Assembly: GCF_013377995.1 (NCBI RefSeq)
Contig: NZ_CP055305.1
Span: 1,302,001-1,366,000, forward strand
DNA: 64,000 bases
Source of the DNA: Mannheimia pernigra
GTDB lineage: Bacteria; Pseudomonadota; Gammaproteobacteria; Enterobacterales; Pasteurellaceae
Direction: 5' to 3'
In this document: piece after piece, positions 1-8,170 of the stretch
How positions within the stretch are numbered: the stretch's first letter is position 1
Layout: every line of letters begins with the position of its first letter
Position numbers and translations under genes: made by a program
The notes under the pieces: model-generated
The model's input: only the letters and a program-made list of their open reading frames with translations
Database searches by the model: none
Told to the model about the DNA's origin: nothing

Positions 1-833
1 TCAAGTAAAATCACGGGCAATTTAGTATTGACAGATTGCAGTAATTGCTCAGCAGATGGGCGTGTTTTGACTAAATCATCGTTACGTCCAACAATAACAA
101 ATTTTCCATCAATTTCGACCGCTTGATCCCATAAAACCCGAATACCTGCCTGACGAATGGCCTGGGCAATACTTTCTTGATTGCCAAAGAAATCGTGGTT
201 GCCAAGTGTAGCATATACGCCAAGTGGTGCATTGAGTTTAGCGAGTGAACTGTGCATATTTTCTGAATGATAAACCGTTAAGTTATCGTCCATAATATCG
301 CCTGGTAGTAAAATGAGATCTACGTTTTCTTGCTGAAAAATCTCTGCTAGTTTATCGAGTTGTTTTGCCCCAAATTGTTTGCCTAAATGTAAATCACTTG
401 CTACACCAATACGAATTGGTTGTGCTAGAGGTTTTTCTAATTTGACTGAATAATGCACCAGCGTTGGCACATAAGCATTATAAAACCCAAGCCCAATTAA
501 GCCTAAAAAAGCAAAAGGGTAGAATATCTTCAAGCCTCGATTAACGGAAGGATTCCCTCTGGTTAATTTGTAAATACAAGCGGTCAAAAAACTGATAAAA
601 AATGCAAATAGCAACAACACTAGCACCAGTGCCATTACTCGAAACAGCAAGAACATTCGGGTAATGGCTAGAATGACCATTCCATTAATAATTAAAAAGC
701 TAAGAAAGCTAACGGTTTTACGGTTTTTTGTAGATAAATTAAGTAACCAGCCAATAGTTTTTGCAAAGCTGTATAAAAAGAGTTGTAACACTGCAACAGC
801 AATTACGACGGTAATATAGTAACGGTATTCCAA
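1..833 (-). CDS. membrane-anchored metallophosphoesterase (C-terminus outside window)
   Basis: Calcineurin-type metallophosphoesterase. About 278 residues are visible and the reading frame runs off the window edge, so the C-terminal part is missing. Roughly the first 150 residues hold several hydrophobic membrane segments, followed by the metal-binding signatures DLHLG (Asp-x-His), GDIMDD (GDxxD) and GNHDFFG (GNHD). The start is a TTG at 833, chosen because AAGGA sits 8 nt upstream and no ATG lies nearby in frame; homologues also begin with a short hydrophobic helix. It lies 65 bp downstream of prfB in the same direction and may be cotranscribed. The family cleaves phosphodiesters or phosphomonoesters (YkuE/YaeI-like enzymes act on lipid substrates); the substrate here is unknown. 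Confidence 0.85.
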   Translation of the reverse strand, partial: MEYRYYITVVIAVAVLQLFLYSFAKTIGWLLNLSTKNRKTVSFLSFLIINGMVILAITRMFLLFRVMALVLVLLLFAFFISFLTACIYKLTRGNPSVNRGLKIFYPFAFLGLIGLGFYNAYVPTLVHYSVKLEKPLAQPIRIGVASDLHLGKQFGAKQLDKLAEIFQQENVDLILLPGDIMDDNLTVYHSENMHSSLAKLNAPLGVYATLGNHDFFGNQESIAQAIRQAGIRVLWDQAVEIDGKFVIVGRNDDLVKTRPSAEQLLQSVNTKLPVILL

Positions 834-851
834 GCGTCTATCCTTAAATGA

Positions 852-869
852 GAGGCTAAATTTAGCCTC
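852..869. other. perfect 18-bp palindrome between prfB and the phosphoesterase
   Basis: GAGGCTAAA is followed directly by its reverse complement TTTAGCCTC. No good T-run follows on the minus strand, so it is a weak terminator at best. It may be an attenuating hairpin or protein site in the leader of the phosphoesterase gene. Confidence 0.35.
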
Positions 870-898
870 ATTGTCTTAACAACACGATATAAATGCGA

Positions 899-1997
899 TT
901 ACAACCCTGCTTTCAGACTTGCTTCCACAAATTTATCTAAATCGCCGTCTAGCACTTGTTGTGTAGTACGGTGTTCTACCCCTGTACGATGATCTTTAAT
1001 GCGTGAATCGTCTAACACATACGAGCGAATTTGACTACCCCAGCCAATGTCGGATTTATTATCTTCCATTGCCTGTTTTTCGGCATTTTTCTTGCTCATT
1101 TCCAGCTCATACAGTTTCGCTTTCAATTGTTTCATCGCTTGATCTTTATTTTGGTGTTGCGACCTACCGTTCTGGCACTGTACCACAATCCCACTTGGTT
1201 GATGGGTAATCCGCACAGCAGATTCAGTTTTATTGACGTGCTGACCGCCCGCTCCTGAAGCACGGTAAACATCAATACGCAGATCGGCTGGATTGATCTC
1301 AATATCAATATCATCATCAATTTCAGGATAAACAAATGCGGCTGAGAACGAAGTGTGTCTTCCGTTGTTAGCATCAAATGGGCTTTTACGAACTAAGCGA
1401 TGAATACCCGTTTCAGTTCTAAACCAGCCGTAAGCGTAATCGCCAGAAATTTTCACTGTGGCAGATTTAATCCCTGCTACATCACCGTCTGAAGCCTCCA
1501 TCAAATCGGCTTTAAAGCCTTTAGATTCCGCCCAGCGTAGGTACATTCTCAGCAGCATTTCCGTCCAGTCTTGTGCTTCTGTTCCACCTGAGCCTGCTTG
1601 TAAATCTAAGTAGCAATCTGCACTGTCGTGAGGCCCACTGAACATCCGTTTAAATTCTAAATCTGCCAGTTTTTTCTCTAATTCATCGGCCTCAAGCTGG
1701 GCTTCGTTAAAGGTGTCTTGATCTTCTGCTTCGATAGCAAGCTCAATCAAACCTTCCACATCTTCAATTCCTTGCGCTAAGACTTTGATAGTATTAACAA
1801 TTTGCTCCAACATTGAGCGTTCTTTCCCTAATGCTTGGGCTTTCTCTGGCTTGCTCCAGACATCGGGCTGTTCCAGCTCTGCATTCACTTCTTCTAAACG
1901 CTCGACTTTATGATCAAAGTCAAAGATACCCCCGAATGATCGAGGTTCTTTGGGTTAGATCAGCAAGTTGAGTTTTAATTGGATTGAGTTCAAACAT
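899..1997 (-). CDS. prfB: peptide chain release factor 2 (programmed +1 frameshift)
   Basis: RF2 recognises UAA and UGA and triggers peptidyl-tRNA hydrolysis. The coding sequence is split: ATG at 1997 opens a 25-codon frame that ends at an in-frame TGA (1922-1920), and the rest of the protein (about 340 residues) is in the +1 frame. The main frame shows the SPF anticodon-recognition tripeptide (in VRKSPFDANN) and the GGQ catalytic motif (in SGAGGQHVNK). The true start has AAGGA 8 nt upstream. A GTG at 1888 could be mistaken for the start of a 329-residue protein, but conserved RF2 sequence continues upstream of it through the shift site. RF2 level is autoregulated through frameshifting. Function is certain. 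Confidence 0.97.
1919..1933 (-). other. RF2 programmed frameshift site
   Basis: On the minus strand the sequence reads GGGGGTATCTTTGAC: an internal Shine-Dalgarno-like G run, 3 nt, then the slippery CTT followed by TGA C. This is the same arrangement as in the classical bacterial prfB site. The CTT codon is read, the ribosome slips by +1, and translation continues with GAC. Confidence 0.96.
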
Positions 1998-2082
1998 CGA
2001 TTGATTCCTTTTACTGTTTTATAAGGGCGTGATTATACCGCAAGCGGTTAAATTTGTAGAATTTTTTGCAAATGAACGGCAT

Positions 2083-2114
2083 GCGAAACAAAATGTCGTT
2101 ATTATGTGTATAGT
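2083..2114 (+). promoter_or_regulatory. island dyad operator and -10 of the FtsZ-like/WYL operon
   Basis: The 17-bp site GCGAAACAAAATGTCGT (2083-2099) is followed after 9 nt by TATAGT (2109-2114). The ATG of the first gene is 30 nt further on. The same arrangement recurs at 5208, 8110 and 9461. No TTGACA-like -35 exists at 17-nt spacing, because that place is occupied by the dyad. This suggests an activator-dependent or repressor-blocked promoter. The WYL gene of this operon is the natural candidate for the binding protein, which would make the site autoregulatory. Confidence 0.65.
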
Positions 2115-2144
2115 GCACATTTATTTATATTAAAGGAGCCTAAA

Positions 2145-2801
2145 ATGTTAGAACAACTTGCCCAACGCTCAGCACAACACCCAAATAGTAGCAAAATTAT
2201 TTTTCAAGAGACGCAACTTCGTACAGAAAAGTTAGCCGAAGAAGAGATTAGTCGCACACTTAAATCTATAGTGAGTAATGAAGGAATGATCAATATTGAT
2301 GGAGACGATTTCAAGATGTTCGAACGTGCTGAGGAGGTTCAAGCCTATTTGATCGAATTTGAACAGTGTCAATTTGATAAAAGATCGCTCTCTTCCCTCA
2401 ATCAGCAAAAGAAATTTGATATTTTATTAGTGAATATTCAAGCCTCTGCAGAGATAACTCTTGAGACCGTCTACCAAATTATGGGGGAGATAGAGCAGTA
2501 TGCGAATGAAGATGCTGCGATTATTGTGGGCGCAGATTACAGCGGTGATCACTTACGCTTATTTATTTTAGGTGGTTATGGCGAGATTAAAGAGCCTATC
2601 AAACAACATGTGGTTGAGCTGCCGCGTGAGAATAAGCCAGAGTATTATGACGCTCAGTTAGTCGAGCAGTTTATCGATGCGTTGAGAGATAATCCAGCGA
2701 CCTCCATAGCGAGCTTGCAACGTCGCTATTCAATCGGTTTTAATCGCACCGCCCATAATTTAGATATTGCCAAAGCCCGACTCCAACAAGAGCAAGCCTA
2801 A
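2145..2801 (+). CDS. FtsZ T7-loop/C-terminal-domain protein fused to FtsK gamma-like domain
   Basis: A 218-residue protein of unknown function. Residues about 28-56 resemble FtsZ helix H7 and the T7 synergy loop: G-M-I-N-I-D-G-D-D-F keeps the Asn50, Asp52, Asp55 pattern (NxDxxD) that in FtsZ inserts into the neighbour's GTP site. Residues about 92-146 match the FtsZ C-terminal subdomain (LLVNI, EIEQYANEDAAIIVGAD, LRLFILGGYG). The N-terminal GTP-binding domain with its GGGTGTG loop is absent. Residues about 168-211 match the winged-helix FtsK gamma domain (SIASLQRRYSIGFNR), which in FtsK binds KOPS DNA. The ATG at 2145 is preceded by AAAGGAG; a GTG at 2106 overlaps the -10 and is rejected. WYL follows 92 bp downstream. 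A role in cell division is inference. Confidence 0.75.
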   Translation: MLEQLAQRSAQHPNSSKIIFQETQLRTEKLAEEEISRTLKSIVSNEGMINIDGDDFKMFERAEEVQAYLIEFEQCQFDKRSLSSLNQQKKFDILLVNIQASAEITLETVYQIMGEIEQYANEDAAIIVGADYSGDHLRLFILGGYGEIKEPIKQHVVELPRENKPEYYDAQLVEQFIDALRDNPATSIASLQRRYSIGFNRTAHNLDIAKARLQQEQA

Positions 2802-2893
2802 CGTCTCAACAAGCGGTGAATTTTGCAGGTTATTCTGCAACATCACTGCTTATTCTTGCTATAATTTCACCTCTATTTGAAAGGGAGAACATC

Positions 2894-3853
2894 ATGGCAA
2901 ACCGACCCAGTGATATTGACGCCACACTACTGCAACTCGAAATTTTACGCCGTATTCCAAAATTGCCTCGAAAAATTGATGCAAAAAGCCTACACGAACA
3001 GCTTCTTGAAACCGGTTTTGAGCGAGATTTAAGAACTATTCAACGTACGCTTAAAATTTTATGTGAACATTTTGATATTGAATGTGATGAGCGTTCAAAA
3101 CCCTTTGGATACAGTTGGAAACTACACTCCGAAGGTTTGGTATTGCCTATTTTAAATGAGCAGCAATCACTATTACTGAAACTTGCCGAGCAACATTTGA
3201 AATACTTGCTACCGGCAAATTTAATGGCATCGATGAAGCCCTTTTTTGAACAGGCAGATAAGATGGTCTCAGGCAGTAAAGACAAGCCCGAATATCAATG
3301 GCTAAATAAAGTTTGCTCAACACCAACCAGCTTACCGCTTATCCCAGCCAAAATTAAAGATGAGATTTTTGCTGCTGTAAGCCAAGCACTATTTCAAAAT
3401 AAATTGCTCCATATTGAATACCAAAATCAATTTGGCAAAAAGCATTCAGCAACCATTATGCCGCTGGCGATAGCTCAACAAGGGGCAAGTATTTATCTGG
3501 TCTGTCGTTATGAAGGATTTGAAGATAATCGATTGCTTGCTCTGCATCGTATTCGCAAAGCTGAAATTTCCACTTTTACCTTTGAACGCCCGAAAGATTT
3601 TAATTTGCAACGTTATCAGAATGACGGTCATCTCGGTTTTGGTAATGGCGATAAAATCTGCCTCACTTTCTCGATTTCCAAATCGGCAGGCTTTCACCTC
3701 ACGGAAACCCCAATAGCCAAAGATCAAAAGATGTTGGAAGAGAGCGAAGAACACTATCGTTTCCAAGCCACGGTTGCGGATAACAATATGCTAGAATGGT
3801 GGCTACGCAAATTTGGGGAAGATATTTGGGATATAGAAAAAGAGCCAGTTTAG
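2894..3853 (+). CDS. WYL-domain transcriptional regulator
   Basis: A 319-residue regulator. An N-terminal winged helix-turn-helix (about residues 8-75, with SLHEQLLETGFERDLRTIQR) is followed by a WYL domain from about residue 160, where the name-giving triplet appears as IYL (200-202, in SIYLVCR), followed by LLALHRI (214-220). WYL proteins such as CapW, BrxR, PafBC and DriD control phage-defence or DNA-damage genes, and several bind nucleic-acid ligands through this domain. The start at 2894 has AAGGGAG 6 nt upstream; the longer frame from 2816 begins in an uptake-signal spacer and has no ribosome site. It probably shares the 2109 promoter and is a candidate regulator of the dyad sites described at 2083, 5208, 8110 and 9461. 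Confidence 0.85.
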   Translation: MANRPSDIDATLLQLEILRRIPKLPRKIDAKSLHEQLLETGFERDLRTIQRTLKILCEHFDIECDERSKPFGYSWKLHSEGLVLPILNEQQSLLLKLAEQHLKYLLPANLMASMKPFFEQADKMVSGSKDKPEYQWLNKVCSTPTSLPLIPAKIKDEIFAAVSQALFQNKLLHIEYQNQFGKKHSATIMPLAIAQQGASIYLVCRYEGFEDNRLLALHRIRKAEISTFTFERPKDFNLQRYQNDGHLGFGNGDKICLTFSISKSAGFHLTETPIAKDQKMLEESEEHYRFQATVADNNMLEWWLRKFGEDIWDIEKEPV

Positions 3854-4306
3854 TTTTATGCAAGCGGTTGATTTTGCGATATTGGTTGCAAAATCAACCG
3901 CTTGTTTTAAGCGTTGATCGTCAATAACAAACCCTTTAATAATAAATTCTCGCAATGTATTGGTTGCCCAAATACGGAACTGAGTCGCCTCTCGGCTGTT
4001 TACACGATAGCCTACGGTAATAATGGCATCGAGGTTGTAGAAATCAAGGTTACGACTAACTTGACGATTTCCTTCCTGTTGAACTATTCGAATTTTTCGA
4101 GTGGTTGAAATTTGTTCTAATTCTCCCGTTTCAAAAATCTGCTTTAAATGGAAATTAATTGTATGAGATTGAACCCCAAACAACTCTGCCATACTCTTTT
4201 GTGTTAGCCAAAAGGTTTCATCAAGATATTGCACTTCAATTTGTACATCTTGCGGTGCCGAATAAAATAGAATGTTCGCACTGGTGGGTGTGGTTAATGC
4301 TTGCAT
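3803..4306 (-). pseudogene. truncated RhuM-family gene
   Basis: The first about 130 residues match the RhuM (Virulence_RhuM) family: IEVQYLDETFWLTQKSMAEL, then VSRNLDFYNLDAIITVGYRV and TLREFIIKGFVIDDQRLK. Family members are usually over 300 residues, but here homology stops at DQRLK. The last 32 residues are the translation of the uptake-signal hairpin plus antisense of the WYL 3' end, which overlaps by 51 bp. The 3' two thirds have therefore been lost. The start has a strong GGAAGGAG ribosome site, and it is divergent from the PP2C gene. RhuM proteins are found in pathogenicity islands and next to restriction systems; their biochemistry is not settled. A short protein may still be made. Confidence 0.8.
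3861..3908 (+). terminator. paired uptake-signal terminator after the WYL gene
   Basis: A perfect 17-bp inverted repeat (3861-3877 with 3888-3904) built from two opposed AAGCGGTTG uptake-signal cores, followed by TTTT. On the other strand the same DNA is read as the abnormal C-terminus of the RhuM remnant. Confidence 0.8.
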
Positions 4307-4378
4307 AAATTTCTCCTTCCTTTGAGTGATACCTTAACACAAAACCAACGCAGATTTTGGGCTGATTTTGTGATCTTC

Positions 4379-4434
4379 ATCGAAAAAATATCGATTTTCC
4401 GACTTTTAATTGCACCGATTAGCCTGTATTAAAG
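4379..4434 (+). promoter_or_regulatory. palindrome and promoter-like module upstream of the PP2C gene
   Basis: The 17-bp palindrome ATCGA-N7-TCGAT (4379-4395) is followed by GACTTTT-N10-ATTAGCCTGT (4401-4426), which is shared without indels with 8031 and 9384. TTTTAA (4404-4409) and TATTAA (4427-4432) are 17 nt apart and could be -35 and -10. The palindrome resembles but does not have the CG spacing of the four island dyads. Confidence 0.5.
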
Positions 4435-4464
4435 AGAGAATTTTCGTAAAAAAGGGAGACATTA

Positions 4465-5202
4465 ATGCCTTTTCAACTCACATTCTGCCAACAGGTTGGC
4501 TCTTTTCACAAGAAAAACCAAGATGCGTTATTCAACGGTAAAGCGGTTTATCAATGGCAGTATAAAAATGCTGAAAGTGATATGTTGGAGGCAAACAAGG
4601 TGATGTTTGGTATCGCAGATGGTGTTTCGCATAGCTCTCAATCCCAGCTTGCCAGCCGTTTTTTAATGGGAAGGTTGAGTGAATGCCAAGAGCTTAATTC
4701 AACGTGGTTGCGTGCCACACAATTTGCCCTTTGTGAAAAATATGCAGCTGTGCATTTTGGGATAGGCAGTACCTTTGTCGGTTGTGAATTGCACGCTAAT
4801 GGCAAGGGCAAAATCTTAAATGTGGGCGATAGTCGAGCATACAAGATTACCGCACAAGGTCAGTGGCAACAGCTCAGTGTTGATCACACCATGCTAACCG
4901 AAATGCGGCAACAAGGCGTTGTCGATGAACATACGCAGTATGCTTCCATCTACAACGGCTTGACTGATTGTCTCATTGCCGATTTTGAGGCGGATGATTT
5001 TCGTATTCATACAGCTGAATTTCAGCTGGAAAAAGGCGAGAGTATACTGCTGTGTAGTGATGGATTACATGACAGAATTTCATCAGAGAGACTAAATTGG
5101 CTCTGGCAACAAAGTCAGGACAATTGCGTTAGGCTGCATTTTCTTCAACGTTTTATCAAAAAATCAGATGATTTTTCTGTCGTGATTGTTGAGATATTGT
5201 AA
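4465..5202 (+). CDS. PP2C-family protein serine/threonine phosphatase
   Basis: A compact 245-residue cytosolic PP2C (PPM) phosphatase with no membrane segment. The metal-binding and family motifs are all present: NQDA (18-21), GIADGVSH (49-56), GSTFVG, NVGDSRAY (119-126), DHT (140-142), CSDGLHD (197-203) and DDFSVVIV (235-242). It should remove phosphate from Ser/Thr of proteins using Mn/Mg. No Ser/Thr kinase partner is encoded in this window, which is unusual since such phosphatases often sit beside a kinase. The start has AAAAGGGAGAC upstream. sir2 follows after 71 bp with its own dyad promoter beginning 5 bp after this stop codon. Confidence 0.9.
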   Translation: MPFQLTFCQQVGSFHKKNQDALFNGKAVYQWQYKNAESDMLEANKVMFGIADGVSHSSQSQLASRFLMGRLSECQELNSTWLRATQFALCEKYAAVHFGIGSTFVGCELHANGKGKILNVGDSRAYKITAQGQWQQLSVDHTMLTEMRQQGVVDEHTQYASIYNGLTDCLIADFEADDFRIHTAEFQLEKGESILLCSDGLHDRISSERLNWLWQQSQDNCVRLHFLQRFIKKSDDFSVVIVEIL

Positions 5203-5207
5203 TTGAT

Positions 5208-5239
5208 ACGACATAAATTGTCGTGTTAACACTTAAAAT
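5208..5239 (+). promoter_or_regulatory. island dyad operator and -10 of the sir2 gene
   Basis: ACGACA-TAAAT-TGTCGT (5208-5224) is a perfect 6-bp inverted repeat with a 5-bp spacer. After exactly 9 nt follows TAAAAT (5234-5239), and the ATG of sir2 is 34 nt further on. It is the most symmetric of the four copies of this element. Confidence 0.7.
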
Positions 5240-5273
5240 CATCTTATACCCCATTAGATATAAGGAACGCCAT

Positions 5274-6098
5274 ATGAAAAACGATCTTAACTACGCAGCA
5301 GAACTTATCCGTCAAGCAGACGGCATTTTAATTACCGCAGGGGCGGGGATGTCGGTGGATAGCGGTTTGCCTGATTTTAGAAGTGTTGGCGGATTTTGGA
5401 ATGCTTACCCACCACTTAAAAAGTTTGATTTGCAATTTATGGACATTGCCACACCGCTTGCTTACCAACAACGTCCTGAGCTTGCCAAATGGTTTTTCGC
5501 TCACCGCCTAAATCAATATCGCCAAGCCGAACCGCACGAAGGCTATGCAATTCTCAAACGTTGGGCAGAAAGCAAAAAGCACGGCTATTTTGTGTTTGCC
5601 AGCAATGTGGATGGGCATTTCCGTAAAGCAGGCTATTCCGAAGCCCGTATTTATGAATGTCACGGCACATTAGAGCGTTTGCAATGTGTGGCAAATTGCC
5701 AAAGTAAATCGTGGTGGTCTTACGGTTATCAACCGATAACTGATGATGAAAACTGCGTGGTCTTAAACGAAGCCCCTCGTTGCCCCGACTGTGGCGGTTT
5801 GGCTCGCCAAAATGTATTGATGTTCAACGATTGGAGCTATGCCGAAGGTTACCAATTTGGCAAAGAAGCTTTATTAAATGAATGGCTAGGCAAAACGGAG
5901 CGACCAGTGGTGATTGAAATCGGTGCAGGCAAAGCCATACCAACCGTGCGTAATTTTTCCGAACGCACCGCCAAACAGAAAAGAGGAGGTTTAATTCGAA
6001 TTAACCCGATAGACGCAGGCGTGCCGAAAATGCACTTTTTAAGTTTGGAAATGGGCGGATTGGAGGCGTTGAAAGCGATTGATGAGGTTTTAAAATAA
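5274..6098 (+). CDS. Sir2-family NAD-dependent enzyme
   Basis: A 274-residue sirtuin. NAD-binding motif GAGMSVDSGLPDFR (23-36), FASNVDGHF (108-116, equivalent of the usual TQNVDGLH), likely catalytic His130 in YECHGTL, and a complete Cys4 zinc site C138-x3-C142 and C170-x2-C173. Sirtuins remove acyl groups from lysine or, in some branches, transfer ADP-ribose while consuming NAD. The SNVDGHF and MSVDSGLPDF variants and extra loops set it apart from the housekeeping cobB at 11966, so it is not a copy of that gene. The start at 5274 (AAGGAACGCCAT spacing) is preferred over a TTG/GTG frame extension that would cross the promoter. The substrate is unknown. Confidence 0.88.
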   Translation: MKNDLNYAAELIRQADGILITAGAGMSVDSGLPDFRSVGGFWNAYPPLKKFDLQFMDIATPLAYQQRPELAKWFFAHRLNQYRQAEPHEGYAILKRWAESKKHGYFVFASNVDGHFRKAGYSEARIYECHGTLERLQCVANCQSKSWWSYGYQPITDDENCVVLNEAPRCPDCGGLARQNVLMFNDWSYAEGYQFGKEALLNEWLGKTERPVVIEIGAGKAIPTVRNFSERTAKQKRGGLIRINPIDAGVPKMHFLSLEMGGLEALKAIDEVLK

Positions 6099-6134
6099 GA
6101 TATTTTCTATTAAAATCAAATGGTTAAAATAATT

Positions 6135-6170
<36 letters not shown>

Positions 6171-6216
6171 TATTATTGTGTGAGAATTAAACATCTTTTC
6201 AATATGGAGTTATATT

Positions 6217-7956
6217 ATGGAAGCCTCTACAACTATCAGAAAAATGCTGGCAAGAGGTCAAATTATCGTGCCAAGTTATCAACGAGCTTATGCTTGGGAA
6301 AAAGACAAACAGGTTAGTCAATTTTTGCAAGATCTGGAAGAATATCGAAAAAGCAAGGCAAGTTCCCCTTACTATTTTGGACACTTCTTATTTGAAGATA
6401 AAGGTAATGATACCTTTCACATCGTAGATGGGCAGCAACGCCTGACAACAATAGTTATTTTTGTGACTGCACTTTTTCAGCGTTTGAAGGAAATTCACAA
6501 TGTAAAAGAAATAGCTGCATTACCAATTAAACTGCAAGCTAAATATGGTGAAATGGTGCAGTATTATCATCAAGATCGATTCCAAACCGTTGAGTATGAT
6601 AGACGATTATTTAAAGATGCTATTATTGACGGTGTAGTAGGTGCAGTGCCTGAACTGAGTAGTGTAGATACTGAATCTAAGCGTCGTTTTTTACAAGCAT
6701 TTCAATATTTTAGTGTTTATTTCTCACATTGCGAGGAAGAACAATTATTACATTTATTGGATATTGTAAGTGATGCATCTTGTACTACTCACGCCGTAAA
6801 AGATGAAGCCGAAGCCATTCAAATGTTTATTTTCCAAAACAATCGTGGGAAAAAACCAACTGATTTAGAAGTTATAAAAGCAGAATTGATGTTTTATGTA
6901 CATCTCTATGGCACAGCAGAACGAGATAACTTATTAAAAGAAATCAAAGATCGCTTTGAAACCATATATAAATCAATTTCGGCTATTGAATATAAAATCA
7001 GTGAAGATGATGTTCTGCGCTACACTATTCGAGTTTATGGAAATTCATTAAATGCCTTGAATGAACTGACTCCACAAAAGTGGATTGCAAAACGATTAAA
7101 TGAAGCAGACAAAGACATGGAGGAAAAATCGGGTATTCAGTTTATTCGTGAGTTTGTATTAGAGCTTTCTCTCAGTTTTGAAAATCTAAAACAATTTTTT
7201 ACCAAAGATGAAAAATCTGTACATAAAATCCACTCTTTCGTTTCACTTGGTGATTTAGGTGCAGTAATGCCATTTGTATTAAAAGCCTATAAATTTAATC
7301 TCGGCTTAGAACAAAAATCAGCATTATGTGAAGCATTAGAATCTATTTTACTTCGCCATAGATTAGCTGGAACAAGAGCAGATTTAACAGCAAGACTAAA
7401 AAATGTATATCAGAGTTTTAATGCCAGAAATACTAGTATTGACCCCATTCTAACACTTATCAATGAATTGAAAACTTGTGATGAATGGTGGTGGAATTAC
7501 TGGAATAATAATGTAATTAAAACTGCGTTAAGTGGAAATATTTATAACCCTATCGCAAAATTCCTTCTGTGGAAATATGAAAACTATTTAGAGTCAAAAA
7601 ATGCCAATGGCTATGAGCTTACTCGCTTTGAAGAGGTGAAAAGCCCAGAATTAGAGCACATTTCGCCTAAAACGCCAAAAGATCAATCAGAGATCGCAAC
7701 TGGATATGATGAGTACGATAACGAATTTAATGCAAACTACCTACATTGCTTAGGTAATTTAATGTTAATTTCAAAATCTCAGAATTGCTCTATTGGGAAT
7801 CAGTCATTTGAAGATAAGCGTAATAGCTATAAGAATAACCGTTTGGCACAGCAGAGAGAAATTTTTGCTATGACGGAAAAAGATCCTAAATGGAAAAAAG
7901 AAGAAATTCAGGCAAGACGAGATAAGATTATTTCATTTTTAATGAGCATTCTGTAA
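6217..7956 (+). CDS. GmrSD-like DUF262/DUF1524 protein
   Basis: A 579-residue protein with the architecture of type IV (modification-dependent) restriction enzymes. The N-terminal DUF262 domain has IVPSYQRAYAWEK (17-29) and the nucleotide-handling DGQQR motif (71-75). FQNNRGKKPTDLE is the conserved mid-domain motif. The C-terminal DUF1524 HNH-like nuclease domain has EHISPK (480-485), LGNLMLIS and the N-x-S-x-G-N...FEDKR tail. In GmrSD this pairing cleaves DNA with glucosylated hydroxymethylcytosine; substrate here is unknown. The start has GGAG 7 nt upstream. The gene stands alone between sir2 and the beta-helix genes, behind the TTGC tract, and is followed by a strong terminator. A defence role is inference from family. 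Confidence 0.87.
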   Translation: MEASTTIRKMLARGQIIVPSYQRAYAWEKDKQVSQFLQDLEEYRKSKASSPYYFGHFLFEDKGNDTFHIVDGQQRLTTIVIFVTALFQRLKEIHNVKEIAALPIKLQAKYGEMVQYYHQDRFQTVEYDRRLFKDAIIDGVVGAVPELSSVDTESKRRFLQAFQYFSVYFSHCEEEQLLHLLDIVSDASCTTHAVKDEAEAIQMFIFQNNRGKKPTDLEVIKAELMFYVHLYGTAERDNLLKEIKDRFETIYKSISAIEYKISEDDVLRYTIRVYGNSLNALNELTPQKWIAKRLNEADKDMEEKSGIQFIREFVLELSLSFENLKQFFTKDEKSVHKIHSFVSLGDLGAVMPFVLKAYKFNLGLEQKSALCEALESILLRHRLAGTRADLTARLKNVYQSFNARNTSIDPILTLINELKTCDEWWWNYWNNNVIKTALSGNIYNPIAKFLLWKYENYLESKNANGYELTRFEEVKSPELEHISPKTPKDQSEIATGYDEYDNEFNANYLHCLGNLMLISKSQNCSIGNQSFEDKRNSYKNNRLAQQREIFAMTEKDPKWKKEEIQARRDKIISFLMSIL

Positions 7957-7971
7957 CTCTCCTCAATTTAT

Positions 7972-8021
7972 AGCGGTGCAACTTTGCAAAAAATCTGCAA
8001 AACTGCACCGCTTATTTTTTT
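7972..8021 (+). terminator. terminator after the DUF262 gene
   Basis: AGCGGTGCA...TTTGCA pairs with TGCAAAACTGCACCGCT (7996-8012), followed by a T-rich run. A closely related hairpin is at 9326; both belong to a duplicated intergenic block. Confidence 0.85.
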
Positions 8022-8030
8022 CCTTTTCCC

Positions 8031-8062
8031 GACTTTTCAATCCTACTATTAGCCTGTTTAAG
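8031..8062 (+). promoter_or_regulatory. repeated promoter-like module (copy A)
   Basis: GACTTTT, 10 nt, ATTAGCCTGTTTAAG. Copies without indels lie at 4401 and 9384. TTTTCA and TTTAAG are 17 nt apart, so it may be a second sigma-70-type promoter upstream of the dyad promoter at 8110. Confidence 0.4.
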
Positions 8063-8109
8063 TACATTCTTCCATTCTTATACTTTTGCTAAAAATCTAG
8101 AATTTTTAT

Positions 8110-8141
8110 GCGAAACAAAATAACGCATGAGTGTGTATCAT
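8110..8141 (+). promoter_or_regulatory. island dyad operator and -10 of beta-helix gene 1
   Basis: GCGAAACAAAATAACGC (8110-8126), then 9 nt, then TATCAT (8136-8141), 29 nt before the ATG. Same geometry as at 2083, 5208 and 9461. Confidence 0.65.
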
Positions 8142-8170
8142 CCTGATATCTAACACCATAGGAGTAAAAA

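Noticed and set aside
4379..4395. Fifth copy of the island dyad upstream of the PP2C gene
   Set aside because: It is a 17-bp palindrome, but its CG pairs are 11 nt apart instead of 13 and no -10 lies 9 nt after it. It was kept only as a separate weak site.
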